This document shows positions 8,630 to 18,346 of a stretch of DNA of 64,000 nt, piece after piece; positions within the stretch are counted from its first letter, which is position 1, and each line of letters opens with the position of its first letter. The stretch spans positions 8,141 to 72,140 of the forward strand of contig DATKZT010000095.1 of the NCBI GenBank assembly GCA_035527845.1, in the 5' to 3' direction. The position numbers and the translations under genes were made by a program. The notes beneath the pieces were generated by a model, which saw only the letters and a list, made by a program, of their open reading frames with translations, did no database searches and was not told the origin of the DNA. This DNA is from JAUWKC01 sp035527845. GTDB lineage: Bacteria > Planctomycetota > Phycisphaerae > Sedimentisphaerales > Anaerobacaceae.

Positions 8630-11600
8630 ATGTTACCTGAAGCCGTTCTTTCACATCCAACGGTGGAGCGAGTGGGATGGACATTGGTTCATTTTTTGTG
8701 GCAGGCCGCCGCGCTGGCGGTAATCTTCGGCATCGAATTGGCGCTGCTGCGAAAGTCCAAAGCGAACGTGCGGTACTTGGCCGGGTGCCTGACGTTGGCG
8801 TTGATGATGCTGGCGCCGTGTTTGACGGTATTTATGGTGCCGGTATCGGAATCTGGTTTCGCGGCTGAATCTCATGCAACGGCGTCAATGCCGCCGGAGG
8901 TATCAACGACCGAGTTTGCAGGTTCGGTGGAATTATCCGTCTCGGAAGGACCACACCCCGGGCCGGCTCCTTCAAGGGATGTTGCACCTTCGCCTGTCAC
9001 GGTTGGCCTTGGGCGTCCGTGGAAGGAGCGTGCGGCAGCGTTGATGGAGCCGGCTCTGCCTTATCTTGTTCTGGGCTGGCTGGTGGGTGTGTTCGGGCTT
9101 TCGGTATGGCACCTGGGCGGCTGGGCGCAGTTGCAGAGACTGCGCCGCCGGATGGTCAAACCTGTTGACCAGCGATTGCGCAGCAAACTCCGCGAATTGG
9201 GCGAATCACTCGGCGTTCGTTGGGTGGTTGCGATTATGGAATCGGCGCTGGTGCAGGTGCCGACGGTGGTGGGCTGGCTAAAGCCCGTGATACTCCTGCC
9301 CGCAAGTGCGATGACCGGCTTGACCGCCGAACAATTGGAGGCGGTATTGGCGCATGAATTAGCTCATATCAGGAGGCTCGATTATCTGGTCAACATGGTG
9401 CAGACCGCCGTCGAGATTCTCGGCTTCTACCACCCGGCCGTCTGGTGGGTCTCGCACAAGATTCGCATCGAGCGCGAGAACTGCTGCGACGATGTTGCGG
9501 TGAGTGTCACCGGTAACAAGGTGCGATACGCGAAAGCTCTGGCCCTGCTCGAAGAGATGCGCGGCAGCCGTAGGGGCTTAGCGGTGGCGGCCGACGGGGT
9601 CGGCCTCTTGGACCGTATTCGCCGCCTCGTCGGCAGCGGCTCCGCCGAACAACCCCGCTCCACCTGGCTCCCCGCCGCCATAACCATACTGCTTATACTG
9701 GCAATAGCCGTACCAACGACCATCGCACTAAACGCTGCGCAAGACAACAAACTGGATGTGGTGGTTGAGCGGGACTTGGAGGATGCCGAAAAGGAGCTTG
9801 AGGAGCGGTTGGGGCCGGTGATTCGCCGGCTCAAAGCCAAGTGGGGAGTTCCGGAGGACGGGTATCTCACCCAGGTACGCTCTGCCAACGGCAGGTACGT
9901 GCTCTTCCACGACAGCCGAATGGATGTGGAAATCAACGACAACGGCAGCTTCATGTGGGTCGAGTGGGCGGCGCTGGCGTGTGATGATGGGACGTTGCTT
10001 TGGGAAAAGCAGATGCGGTTGGCGCCGGTCCCGGCCATTGTGATTGCCGACGGCGGGACGGCGGCGCTGGCCGAGCTCCAGCAGGCGCCGGGCGGGGGCA
10101 CAGAGGCCGTTCTTCGATTTATCGACAGCCGCGGTCAAATGCTCGGCGCGTATGACATGGGCACACACGGCTACAAGGGGACGTCAAACTGGTTCATCTA
10201 CAACGGCTCGAGTATGCCGGGGCTTTTCAGTAGTGATGAGCAAAGGTTTTACTTGGCGGTTATGGACAATTGGCAACAGCATCTGGTTTGTCTTAGTCGT
10301 CAAGGCGAGGTCTTGTGGGCGACGCCATTTTTCGAGGAAAAGGATGCCGGCTGGGTGTGGCACAGTGCAGAGAAGGTGCTGTACACCGACGGCGAGTACC
10401 TGTTGGCTGTTGAGCATGACCATGATGCCAGGCCGACCAAAAGGTACGTGGTATTTACCACCGCGGGCGAGAAGCTCCTCGGAGGTCGTGCCCCGACCGG
10501 TTCGAGCGTCCGGCTGGAGGCAGGCGACATTCTGATTGGCGGCGCCACCGGGGCCGAAATTAGCAGACAGAGCTTGGATGGATTAGAGACGAAACGAGCA
10601 GATGGAACTCTAAGGGCGGTGAAAGTTGAGGTTTCCGAGGTTGTGAAAGTCATAAGGCTCCAGTACGCGGACCCGGAGGACCTCAGCGAACGTCTGAACG
10701 CGATATTCAGCGAGCCGGGCACTGTTACCGGGATGCGGCTCGATGAGACGGGCAAGGTCATAGCCATGGTACGCTTCACCCCCGACCCTCGTGAGAAAAC
10801 GATTCTTGTTCTTTGTCCTCCGGAGTTGGTGGGCAGTGTAGAGAAAATGATTAGAGAGCTTGACAGGCCTGGGTCCGGCATACGGGTCAGGAACTTTTCC
10901 GCGACGCTGTCGAATGGCGCGACGGTGGAGCTGGTGGGTCTGTATCATGGGGAAACGATTAAGGATTTGGTGTTCTGGAAGCCGGACGGGTCATTGTTTT
11001 CGGACTCAGAGAGTCAGAAGTACCGAGAAAGGGTAGCGCTTCCAAAGTGGCAAAATAAAGACTTCAGGTTTGAATATGGTTTGATGACCAGATTCAGTCC
11101 GCTTGATGAGCTGAATACGGAGATGTTCGTCAAGCAGGGCCGACGGATGTCCACTAAGTCCCCAGGATCCGACGGGATAGCAATCGCACTGGTGGCGTCG
11201 GACCCGCACGAGCGGGAAGAGGGATTTTCAAAGGTGGCCAATATCAAGGCGGCCGCTGCGTATGGTGAGTGGGACACTCGTAAATGGTCGGCGGGAATTA
11301 ACGATCCCTCGGTACTGTTCCTCGACGAGCACTCGAACATAATGCTTTCACCTCCGCGGAGAACCGGTGAGAGGGTGGGTGGGAGCGGATACGGCGGATA
11401 CGGGAGGTCTTCTCCTCGGCGAAAGACTGATGAGCGGGTGCTCGATGTTACGGTCAATGCTGGCAACATCGACTTTGATTGCTTTTATGAGCTGAAAGAC
11501 GGCTCCATTCATCAGGCTGAGTGGCGAGAGACGTTGGGGCAGCCGAATTGGATTGGCCCGGACCAAAGAACGCCAATGATTTGTAAGCGGTACGCACTTT

Positions 11601-12355
11601 CTCACAAGCCGGAAGAGATCACAGAATATATTGTCAAATATAGAAGATTTGAAATTGTCGAGTTCAAGAATGTCTCGCTCAAGCCTGGTTTCAAGACCGA
11701 TGTGGAGGTTGTTGTGGGACATGCAGCGCCAGAGATGCCAAGCGAGCCGGGGCGCCAGGGTCGGCTGAGCCGAGAAGAAATTCGTGCGAAGCTGGCAAGT
11801 CTTGAAAACCGAAAAATGGATATTCAGAGAGATTTGAACGTAGCGGAAGACGCAATGGAGGAGGTTCGGGCAAGGTGGGGCTTCGGCGATCTCGAAGAGC
11901 GGAGCTATCCGCATCCGGTCACGGCAAGGCTGATGCGCCTCGAAAAGGAGCGGGACGATTGTCTTGTTGAGATGGCCCAGCTCGAGGCCCGAATTGGGAC
12001 GATTGAAAAGCAAGCCGATAGCCCCCAGAAGGAAAAAGACCTGAAAAAGGCACGGGAAGATTTGGCGGCGCTGACGGGCAAGCTTGAGCAGTTGCAGAAG
12101 ATGTGCGCCGAAGCGGCGGCCAAGAAGAACGACCTTGATACGGCGCGGTTGCAGTACAGGCAGCGGGCAAGTGTAAGGGATGAGCGAAAGCGGATGCTCG
12201 ATTCGATCAAGGCCGAAATTGAGAAGTTGAAGACACTCTACGATGACCCGGCCACGCCTGAAGGCGAGAAGCGCCAGGACGAAGGCACGGCAATAGAAAG
12301 AGATGAGGAGGAGAAAGCATATCGGCGAACGATGGAGAAAAGAGGCGCCAGATAG
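8630..12355 (+). CDS. Giant BlaR1-like M56 metallopeptidase sensor (1241 aa)
   Basis: Residues 1-370 are a BlaR1/MecR1-type M56 module: membrane segments near 15-40, 48-70, 143-163 and 347-368, a zinc motif H-E-L-A-H at 242-246 and the downstream E-R-E-N-C-C-D-D at about 281-288. The M56 protease relays a signal by promoting cleavage of the BlaI repressor. The part beyond 370, which should be outside the membrane, is unusual. It has no transpeptidase/penicillin-binding domain, but about 870 residues with propeller-like repeats (about 400-640), a secretin-like short-domain motif near 670-750 (A-D-P-E-D-L-S-E-R-L-N) and a long charged coiled coil (about 1080-1241). The start ATG follows AAGGGAGG and is 2 bp after blaI. 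The ligand is unknown. Confidence 0.9.
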   Translation: MLPEAVLSHPTVERVGWTLVHFLWQAAALAVIFGIELALLRKSKANVRYLAGCLTLALMMLAPCLTVFMVPVSESGFAAESHATASMPPEVSTTEFAGSVELSVSEGPHPGPAPSRDVAPSPVTVGLGRPWKERAAALMEPALPYLVLGWLVGVFGLSVWHLGGWAQLQRLRRRMVKPVDQRLRSKLRELGESLGVRWVVAIMESALVQVPTVVGWLKPVILLPASAMTGLTAEQLEAVLAHELAHIRRLDYLVNMVQTAVEILGFYHPAVWWVSHKIRIERENCCDDVAVSVTGNKVRYAKALALLEEMRGSRRGLAVAADGVGLLDRIRRLVGSGSAEQPRSTWLPAAITILLILAIAVPTTIALNAAQDNKLDVVVERDLEDAEKELEERLGPVIRRLKAKWGVPEDGYLTQVRSANGRYVLFHDSRMDVEINDNGSFMWVEWAALACDDGTLLWEKQMRLAPVPAIVIADGGTAALAELQQAPGGGTEAVLRFIDSRGQMLGAYDMGTHGYKGTSNWFIYNGSSMPGLFSSDEQRFYLAVMDNWQQHLVCLSRQGEVLWATPFFEEKDAGWVWHSAEKVLYTDGEYLLAVEHDHDARPTKRYVVFTTAGEKLLGGRAPTGSSVRLEAGDILIGGATGAEISRQSLDGLETKRADGTLRAVKVEVSEVVKVIRLQYADPEDLSERLNAIFSEPGTVTGMRLDETGKVIAMVRFTPDPREKTILVLCPPELVGSVEKMIRELDRPGSGIRVRNFSATLSNGATVELVGLYHGETIKDLVFWKPDGSLFSDSESQKYRERVALPKWQNKDFRFEYGLMTRFSPLDELNTEMFVKQGRRMSTKSPGSDGIAIALVASDPHEREEGFSKVANIKAAAAYGEWDTRKWSAGINDPSVLFLDEHSNIMLSPPRRTGERVGGSGYGGYGRSSPRRKTDERVLDVTVNAGNIDFDCFYELKDGSIHQAEWRETLGQPNWIGPDQRTPMICKRYALSHKPEEITEYIVKYRRFEIVEFKNVSLKPGFKTDVEVVVGHAAPEMPSEPGRQGRLSREEIRAKLASLENRKMDIQRDLNVAEDAMEEVRARWGFGDLEERSYPHPVTARLMRLEKERDDCLVEMAQLEARIGTIEKQADSPQKEKDLKKAREDLAALTGKLEQLQKMCAEAAAKKNDLDTARLQYRQRASVRDERKRMLDSIKAEIEKLKTLYDDPATPEGEKRQDEGTAIERDEEEKAYRRTMEKRGAR

Positions 12356-12446
12356 TGCCGTTTCGATCTCGAGCCTCTGATGCTCTGTCGAAAAGTCGGG
12401 CGAGGGCTCTTGTCGCTTTCACTGAAGCGCCGTCAAAGGGCCTGCC

Positions 12447-12550
12447 GCCAACCGTCATTTCGACTGAAGGCCCGCACAGGCCTTCCACCCCACTGTCATT
12501 TCGACCGGAGGGCCGCCAAGCGGTCCGCAGCGCAGAAATCTCTTCAAATA
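12447..12550 (+). repeat. Intergenic repeat with two GTCATTTCGAC units
   Basis: Two units starting GTCATTTCGAC occur about 41 bp apart (near 12454 and 12495). The second continues through GGAGGGCC and a CAGAAATCTCTTC stretch. Sequences of this kind are recurrent in intergenic DNA of several bacterial lineages, so I take it as a dispersed extragenic repeat and not part of a gene. Confidence 0.5.
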
Positions 12551-12633
12551 GATTCCTCGACTTCGTCCGCCTTTGACGGAAAAGCGCTGTTGATTCAATA
12601 AGAAGATGAATCTCAAGCCAGCGAGCCGGTGCC

Positions 12634-12978
12634 TTGAGCCCGGTTTTTTGGATGTTTTCGGCGGCATTCTCGCCGGATAGCCGGATGGTGGCGTCGGCAA
12701 GCCTGGACGGGACGGTGCGTCTTTGGGATGTCCAAACGGGCGAGCAGGTGTGCAGACTTGAGGGTCACGGCGAGCAGGTGGAGGGCCGGGTTATCGACCA
12801 GGAGGTGGATAGTGTTGCGTTTTCGTACGATGGCAGGGTTCTCGCCTCCGGCGGATTAGACGGGACGGTTCTTTTGTGGGACGTGGAAGCGGTCACAAAG
12901 TCGCAGGTGCCGAAAGAGGACATCGAAGCGAGCGGAGAGATCGTTAGCAGCGAAGAGAATTCTGGTGCCGGGGGGTGA
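12634..12978 (+). pseudogene. WD40-repeat gene remnant
   Basis: The frame encodes two clear WD40 blades: F-S-P-D-S-R-M-V-A-S-A-S-L-D-G-T-V-R-L-W-D-V, then F-S-Y-D-G-R-V-L-A-S-G-G-L-D-G-T-V-L-L-W-D-V. A functional propeller needs seven or so blades; here only two remain. The only starts are a TTG at 12634 or an ATG at 12652, neither with a ribosome site, and the frame is flanked by repeat DNA. I read it as the decayed end of a larger WD40 protein. The window does not show whether it ever belonged to the M56 operon upstream. Confidence 0.55.
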
Positions 12979-13139
12979 AGATTCGCTACAAGATGGTGCG
13001 AGAGGAACCGGGGCGCGCCGAGACGGAAGCTGCACGGCATTAATCATGCGCAGAAAACAGTGGTCGATTGAGCCCGCTTGCGTGAAGAGAAACCCTGTGC
13101 GATAAATCCTTTGGCCGAGCCCGTCTGGGCAGTGGGTGT

Positions 13140-14351
13140 CTATCTGGTCATAATCGAATTTAGCATATCGAGGTAGTCGGAGACCAATCGCGTTATGAGG
13201 AAGTTTTCTCTGACCGCTTCAATCGCATTCTTGCCGACGTGCTCGGCTTCCTTCGGGTTTTTCAGCAGGTGAACGATTCTGTCGGCAAAGCCCTGCGTGT
13301 CTTTTGGTTCGAGCAGGAAGCCGTCCCTGCCATCTTCAATCTGGCCGGGGATGCCGCCGACATTCGAGGCGACGACGGGCTTGCCTTTCCAAAGTCCCTC
13401 GGTTACGGCCAGGCAGAAACCCTCCTTCGTGGACTTCTGTATGATTACATCCGAGAACCTCTGGACGGAGTTGACGAGGATGTCGTTGTTGCCGAGGACA
13501 AAGACTATGTCACCCTTCTTGAGGAACTTGTTGGCCTTTCGCTCGACTTTAGCATACATCTGCAACCCCTCGGGGTCGTCGCTGGCGAGGTTGTAGCAGA
13601 AAACAAGCCGGCAATCGACCTTCTCTTTGACCAGTGCGAACACATCAATCACGCCTTCGGGGTCTTTCCAGGGGTCGAGCCTGGATACCTGTGTGATTAA
13701 GGGCTTGTCGGTTGGGATGCCGGCCTTTTTGATGTATTTGAGGACGGTTTTCTCGGGAAGCTCTTTGTTCTTCAGGTTTAGCGGATTTATCGCCGGGAAC
13801 ATGAGTCTCTGGTCGATGGGCAGGTTGGGCTTGAAGTATCTCTTGCTGGATACCACAATCTGGTCGTATTTCAGCAGGTAGCCCTTGAGGAAATCCCAAA
13901 GCTCGGCGTGCGGGTCGGTCAGGTCGATGTGGCAGCGCCAGATCCAGGGCTGTCTCTTGACGTAGGAGCGTATCATTGGCAGAGGCTGGGGGTCGTGCAC
14001 TATCACGCAGTCGTGGTCAAGGTGCGTGAACTTCGCGAAGTTCTCGTTGACCTGAAGGTAAATCCGTTTCTTCATGTCGGAGAGATTGAGGTCCGCCCCC
14101 TGCAGGGCGTTGTGGAACTTTTTGGTGATATCGAAGAAGTCGGGGCTCCCATGGAGGATTCGCCACCCGGTTTTTATGCCGACGTCGTTCATCAACTGCA
14201 CCAGCGAATAAAGTATTTCGGCGACGCCGCCGCCCTGATAGGTGGAGTTGATGTGGACTATGTGTTTTCCGTAGAGCTTTCTTGCTCTGGCATAGACTTC
14301 GGCTAATGTCTTATCCGGCACTATGTGTCGGAAGCTCTCGAGGCTCAGCAT
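13140..14351 (-). CDS. treT: TreT-like trehalose synthase glycosyltransferase (GT4)
   Basis: A 403-residue GT4 enzyme matching trehalose glycosyltransferring synthases, which join an NDP-glucose to glucose to make trehalose, reversibly. Diagnostic stretches are H-I-N-S-T-Y-Q-G-G-G-V-A-E-I-L near the N-terminus, V-H-D-P-Q-P-L-P, Q-V-S-R-L-D-P-W-K-D-P and the donor-site K-S-T-K-E-G-F-C-L-A-V-T-E. The ATG at 14351 has an AGGAG ten bases upstream and overlaps the otsAB stop by 7 bp. A longer open frame to 14528 would lie entirely inside otsAB and is rejected. Having this enzyme beside an otsAB fusion gives two routes to trehalose in one operon. Confidence 0.88.
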   Translation of the reverse strand: MLSLESFRHIVPDKTLAEVYARARKLYGKHIVHINSTYQGGGVAEILYSLVQLMNDVGIKTGWRILHGSPDFFDITKKFHNALQGADLNLSDMKKRIYLQVNENFAKFTHLDHDCVIVHDPQPLPMIRSYVKRQPWIWRCHIDLTDPHAELWDFLKGYLLKYDQIVVSSKRYFKPNLPIDQRLMFPAINPLNLKNKELPEKTVLKYIKKAGIPTDKPLITQVSRLDPWKDPEGVIDVFALVKEKVDCRLVFCYNLASDDPEGLQMYAKVERKANKFLKKGDIVFVLGNNDILVNSVQRFSDVIIQKSTKEGFCLAVTEGLWKGKPVVASNVGGIPGQIEDGRDGFLLEPKDTQGFADRIVHLLKNPKEAEHVGKNAIEAVRENFLITRLVSDYLDMLNSIMTR

Positions 14352-16540
14352 AATAATGGTTCTCCTGTTAATTCTTTGAGCAATAATCTCATCTCGGTTA
14401 CCGAATCGATATTGAAGCGCGCCTTTGAAATACTTCGGCCGACTTTTATTGAATAGGCGGTTTCGGGCAGCACGGCGAACATTTCCTCGTCCGTATAGTC
14501 GTCGCCCGCGGCGATAATGAAGTCCCACATCTGTTTTGCAAGCCAGAGTTCAACGGCGCGGCCCTTGTTTATGCCGAGGTGTCTGATTTCGATAATCTTG
14601 CTGCCTTCGAATACGCCTACGTCGAGATTGGCAGTGAGGTTCATCAGGTGGTCCTTCAATTCCTGACCTCTGACTTGTGCGAGGTCGCGGTCGGCTTTTC
14701 GAAAATGCCAGACGAGGGAGAAGTCCTTTTCTTCGACCAGGGCGCCGGGAGTTCGGTCGCTGTACAGTTCGAGAATTGGCTTAATCGCGTCTTTCCAATC
14801 GTGGTGTGACATCTCCATGGACTGCCATTGTTTTGCTTTTTCCTTAATCCATGCGCCATGCTCGGCAACCAGCGCGATATCAAGATGACCGAGCCAGTCG
14901 GTCAACGTGGCCTTGTCCCGCCCGCTTATTACGACGACACAGTTGGCGGCATCTTCCGACAAGCCCTGGAGCAGGGCGAGAATTTCCTTGTCGGGTCCGG
15001 CCCTTTCGGGTCTGTCCGTGAAGGGCACGACGGTTCCATCGTAGTCGAGAAGCAACAATCGTTTGCGTGCTCTTGTGTATTGGCGGACGAGTTCTTGTTT
15101 GGTTTGTTGGGATAATCTGCGGACGGAGAGCTGTTTCTGCGTGTTGGAGATATTCGACAGGGCGTTCAGGAAGTCGAGGGACCACTGAAAGATGTTGTAG
15201 CGCGAGAGGCGGTTTTGCATCAGGCGGTTGCGCCGAATCTGCTCATCTTCGGGCATTTGCAGTGCGTGTTTTATTGCCTCGACGATGGCGGCCTTATTGT
15301 TGGCGTTGACAATGAGGGCCTCACCCAGCTCGCTGGCCGCGCCGGTCATTTCACTGAGTATTAGAACGCCTCTGCCGTCTGTTTTGCCGGCTATGAACTC
15401 TTTCGCTATCAGGTTCATGCCGTCCCGCAGAGGTGTCACGAGTGCGACGTCGCAAAGGTGATACAGGGCGGTGAGCCTCTCGAAGGGCAGGAATCGGTAT
15501 AGATACCAGACGGGCATCCAGCCGATGGTCCCGTGCTCTCCATTGACTCTGCCCACAAGCTGCTCGAGGTCCTCTCTGAGCTTCACATAGTCAGGGACGC
15601 GGGTGCGTGATGGGACGGCCACCATGATGAGTGTGACCTTGCCTCTGTATTCGGGGTTTTCCGACAAGAATAAGTCGAAGGCCTCCAATCGTTGTATGAT
15701 ACCCTTGGTGTAGTCGAGCCTGTCGACGGACAGGACTGTCTTGCAGTCGCCGACCTTCTGCCGGATTCTCCGTATCTCCTGCTGTACGGCAGGCAGCGAC
15801 GCCGCCTGCGAGTATTTTTCGTAATCGATTCCCATGGGGAATGCGTCCACTTTGACGATGCGATTTTGGACGGTCAGCTCACCGAGGGTATGTTCGAGGC
15901 CGACTATGCGACACGCGCTGCTCAGAAAATGCCGGACGTAGTCGTATGTGTGGAATCCGATCACATCGGCCCCCAGAAGTCCGTGAAGGATCTCTTCGCG
16001 CCACGGCAGCAGGCGGAACAGTTCGAACGACGGAAACGGTATATGAAGGAAGAAACCGATTTGCGCTTCCGGCAGCTTCTGCCGTATGAGCCGAGGCAGC
16101 AGCATCAGGTGATAATCATGTATCCAGATGCGGTCTGTCGGCCCGGCAAGGTCCACTATTTCGCTGCAAAAGAGTTGATTGACGTGCTGGTAAGCCTTCC
16201 AGAAGCGTTTTTCATACAGGGTGTGCAGAGGGAAGTAATGAAAAAGAGGCCAGATGGTCTTGTTTGAAAAGCCTCGATAGTAATTTTCAACCTGTTTGTC
16301 GGACAGAAATACCGGTCGGCACTTCTCGTCAGCGAGCTTTTCGGTGATTTGAGCCCGGTCGTCAGTTTTCAGCTTTTCACTGGTAATTCCGGGCCATCCG
16401 ATCCAGAGCTGGTCGTATGATTTTGGCAGCGATGCCAGTCCGCTGGCCAGCCCTCCCGGACTCCGCTGGAAGCTGATATTGCCTGACCTGACGGTTACGC
16501 TGACGGGCAGTCTGTTGGCAATTATTAGCAGTCTGTTCAT
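14345..16540 (-). CDS. otsAB: Bifunctional trehalose-6-phosphate synthase/phosphatase
   Basis: Residues 1-465 are a GT20 trehalose-6-phosphate synthase (I-A-N-R-L-P-V-S, the N-terminal R-S-P-G-G-L-A-S-G-L glycine loop, W-I-H-D-Y-H-L-M-L-L-P, V-D-R-L-D-Y-T-K-G). Residues 490-731 are a HAD-type trehalose-6-phosphatase with motif I D-Y-D-G-T at 499-503, the V-V-I-S-G-R-D motif II and G-D-D-Y-T-D-E-E-M-F as motif IV. All key motifs look intact, so one polypeptide can make trehalose from UDP-glucose and glucose-6-phosphate. Eukaryotes use the same fusion order; in bacteria separate otsA and otsB are more common. The role is osmotic and desiccation protection. Gene order on the minus strand: otsAB then treT. 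Confidence 0.95.
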   Translation of the reverse strand: MNRLLIIANRLPVSVTVRSGNISFQRSPGGLASGLASLPKSYDQLWIGWPGITSEKLKTDDRAQITEKLADEKCRPVFLSDKQVENYYRGFSNKTIWPLFHYFPLHTLYEKRFWKAYQHVNQLFCSEIVDLAGPTDRIWIHDYHLMLLPRLIRQKLPEAQIGFFLHIPFPSFELFRLLPWREEILHGLLGADVIGFHTYDYVRHFLSSACRIVGLEHTLGELTVQNRIVKVDAFPMGIDYEKYSQAASLPAVQQEIRRIRQKVGDCKTVLSVDRLDYTKGIIQRLEAFDLFLSENPEYRGKVTLIMVAVPSRTRVPDYVKLREDLEQLVGRVNGEHGTIGWMPVWYLYRFLPFERLTALYHLCDVALVTPLRDGMNLIAKEFIAGKTDGRGVLILSEMTGAASELGEALIVNANNKAAIVEAIKHALQMPEDEQIRRNRLMQNRLSRYNIFQWSLDFLNALSNISNTQKQLSVRRLSQQTKQELVRQYTRARKRLLLLDYDGTVVPFTDRPERAGPDKEILALLQGLSEDAANCVVVISGRDKATLTDWLGHLDIALVAEHGAWIKEKAKQWQSMEMSHHDWKDAIKPILELYSDRTPGALVEEKDFSLVWHFRKADRDLAQVRGQELKDHLMNLTANLDVGVFEGSKIIEIRHLGINKGRAVELWLAKQMWDFIIAAGDDYTDEEMFAVLPETAYSIKVGRSISKARFNIDSVTEMRLLLKELTGEPLLC

Positions 16541-16916
16541 GTGTGCCCTTCATTTTGCGTATCTGCGTTCTTTGCCGAGGGGGGCGGGCACAGGCTCCGC
16601 CGCCGGCGGGAGCCGATGGGGCGCCGGCTTTCGGAGCAGTTACTGTTTTGCACCACGCAAACCATCCTAACCCGGCAGTATATCAGATTCACAGCCGAGG
16701 GCAAGGTTAAAAGGATGTGCCGGAAGATTTCGGGCTGCGGCGGGGGCGATACGTTGTTGTGGTCGCGGATGATGGGGTTCTTTGTGCGAGGGTCGGCCAG
16801 CCGGCAGATGATTTTTGCAGTGGCCAGCGGGCGGGTTTTGCGATAACATAATCGATGTGCCGGCGTATGGTTTGCCGGGCAGAGGCCCGGCGTCAGGTGG
16901 TGTATAGGGCTGTGCG
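16541..16916. other. Intergenic region between divergent otsAB and GT4
   Basis: 376 bp between divergently transcribed genes. It has a GC-rich left part (16575-16640) and a more AT-rich part around 16670-16700, which must contain promoters both ways. No clear motif, structured element or coding signal is seen. Confidence 0.5.
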
Positions 16917-18062
16917 ATGAGTGAAGCGGCAAGGATGTCTGAAGAAGAGAAGGTCGAGAAGAGGACGGTTCGTCCGGTCCTGATAGTCTCGGACCACACG
17001 ATTCGTGAGTATTCGATGCTTCTGCAACATCTCTTGTCGGGTCTGACCGATGAGTCGGCGCCAGCGGCATTGGTGTGCCGGCCGGACTGTAAGGTTGATT
17101 CTGTGCTCCTGCCTCTGGTGGAGGTCGTGCGGCATCCGGTCTATGATCTGCCTTTTCTGGGGCGGCAGAACCTCAGGATGCTGGCCGAGCGTCTGGAGAA
17201 ATTTCAGCCGACCGTTCTGCACTGTTTGTGCGAGAGCCAGGCGGTGCTTACCAGGCAGTTGGCCGAGCAGTTGGACCTGCCATACGTGTTGACGGTCAAT
17301 TCGCTGCCGAAGCGAAGGAGCAAGCTGTTCATTCTGTGGGGCCGCTGTTGGAGAATTATGGCGCCGGTGGGTAGTATTGCTGCTGAGCTGCGCCGGCTGT
17401 ACCCGCGATTTGCCGATAGGATTGTGCAGGTGAACGTTGGGACATTCGTGGAAGATTCGAGCGGCTGTTTCTGGGAGCCGGGCGGGCTGGTGAGCATAGT
17501 GACCGCCCGTGCGTTGAACAGCGCCCATGACTTCGAGAGCTTGTTCAAGGCGGTCAAGCGGCTGGTCCTCGACGGTTATGAGTTCTTGTTGGTGGTGATG
17601 GGCGACGGGCCGGCGGAAAGCCAGGTCCGAAAGATGCTGCGTTCTCTCGGCCTTTTGTGGATTGTGACTCTCGTTCCGATGATGGAGCCCTGGCGTGCGG
17701 TTCTGGCCGCCGGTGACATCTATGTTCAGCCTCAGCCGAGCAGGGCGTTCGACCCTTTGCTGCTGGAGGCGATGAGCGTTGGTACGGCGGTCGCCGCCTG
17801 CAGGGGCGGCGTCGATGACTTGATTATCGACGGGCAGACGGGCGTTGTTTTCGACCCTAATGACGAATTGAGCATATACGCCAGCTTGCAGCGGCTTTTT
17901 GAGAGGCCGGAGTTTGCCCGCCAACTGGCCAGAGGGGCTCAGCAGTACGTCCGCGAAAACCACTCCGTCAGCAAAATGGTATCTGACATTCTCCAGGTCT
18001 ATCACGATGCCCACCTCTGGTACGCCGAACAGGGCCGCATACAACCCGCCGAGGCCGTTTAG
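16917..18062 (+). CDS. GT4-family glycosyltransferase
   Basis: A 381-residue GT-B fold transferase. The C-terminal donor-binding half shows V-T-A-R-A-L-N-S-A-H-D-F-E, V-V-M-G-D-G-P-A-E-S-Q-V, and F-D-P-L-L-L-E-A-M-S-V-G-T-A-V-A-A, where a glutamate sits in the usual E-x7-E-like region, then D-G-Q-T-G-V-V-F-D-P. The acceptor half is poorly conserved, so the sugar and acceptor cannot be given; polysaccharide or glycolipid synthesis is likely. It is divergent from the trehalose operon. The ATG at 16917 lacks a good ribosome site; ATG 16935, preceded directly by AAGG, is an alternative. A long antisense frame over this gene is not credible. Confidence 0.85.
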   Translation: MSEAARMSEEEKVEKRTVRPVLIVSDHTIREYSMLLQHLLSGLTDESAPAALVCRPDCKVDSVLLPLVEVVRHPVYDLPFLGRQNLRMLAERLEKFQPTVLHCLCESQAVLTRQLAEQLDLPYVLTVNSLPKRRSKLFILWGRCWRIMAPVGSIAAELRRLYPRFADRIVQVNVGTFVEDSSGCFWEPGGLVSIVTARALNSAHDFESLFKAVKRLVLDGYEFLLVVMGDGPAESQVRKMLRSLGLLWIVTLVPMMEPWRAVLAAGDIYVQPQPSRAFDPLLLEAMSVGTAVAACRGGVDDLIIDGQTGVVFDPNDELSIYASLQRLFERPEFARQLARGAQQYVRENHSVSKMVSDILQVYHDAHLWYAEQGRIQPAEAV

Positions 18063-18091
18063 CCGCTTGTCCGTTGTTGTTGTGGCTGGAT

Positions 18092-18345
18092 GTGAAGTTG
18101 GGAAGTTTGGGCGGTTTGGGAGTGATATTTCCGGTCTTGAAATTGGGTTCGTTTGGGTTCGTTTTGGCTTTGGGTGCCCCTGGCGGGCCAAAAATTGGGT
18201 TTGCTTTGGCTTTGATTGGGTTTGTTTGGGTTTGCTTTTGGGTCCCGCCGAAGGGCCTTGATTTCCGTAATCCTTTGTGGGAACTGGACTTGCGGTGGTT
18301 TTTGGTGTTTTCGAAATTGGGTTTGTTTTGCACGAAAAGTTGAAA
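18092..18345. repeat. G/T-rich degenerate tandem repeat
   Basis: On the plus strand many irregular copies of TTTGGG, TTGGGTTCG and TTGGGTTTG follow one another, with almost no A- or C-rich interruptions apart from two islands (18175-18195 and 18240-18275). Read on the minus strand it gives a lysine-, proline- and glutamine-rich pseudo-peptide. Spurious proteins of this type are common in Planctomycetes genomes, so I annotate it as non-coding repeat DNA. Runs of GGG spaced by 3-8 bases could form G-quadruplexes. Confidence 0.65.
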
Positions 18346-18346
18346 A

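Noticed and set aside
18092..18345. G/T-rich tract as telomere-like DNA or a linear-replicon end
   Set aside because: It lies inside a continuous chromosomal context between bacterial genes and is irregular; repeat DNA is the simpler reading.
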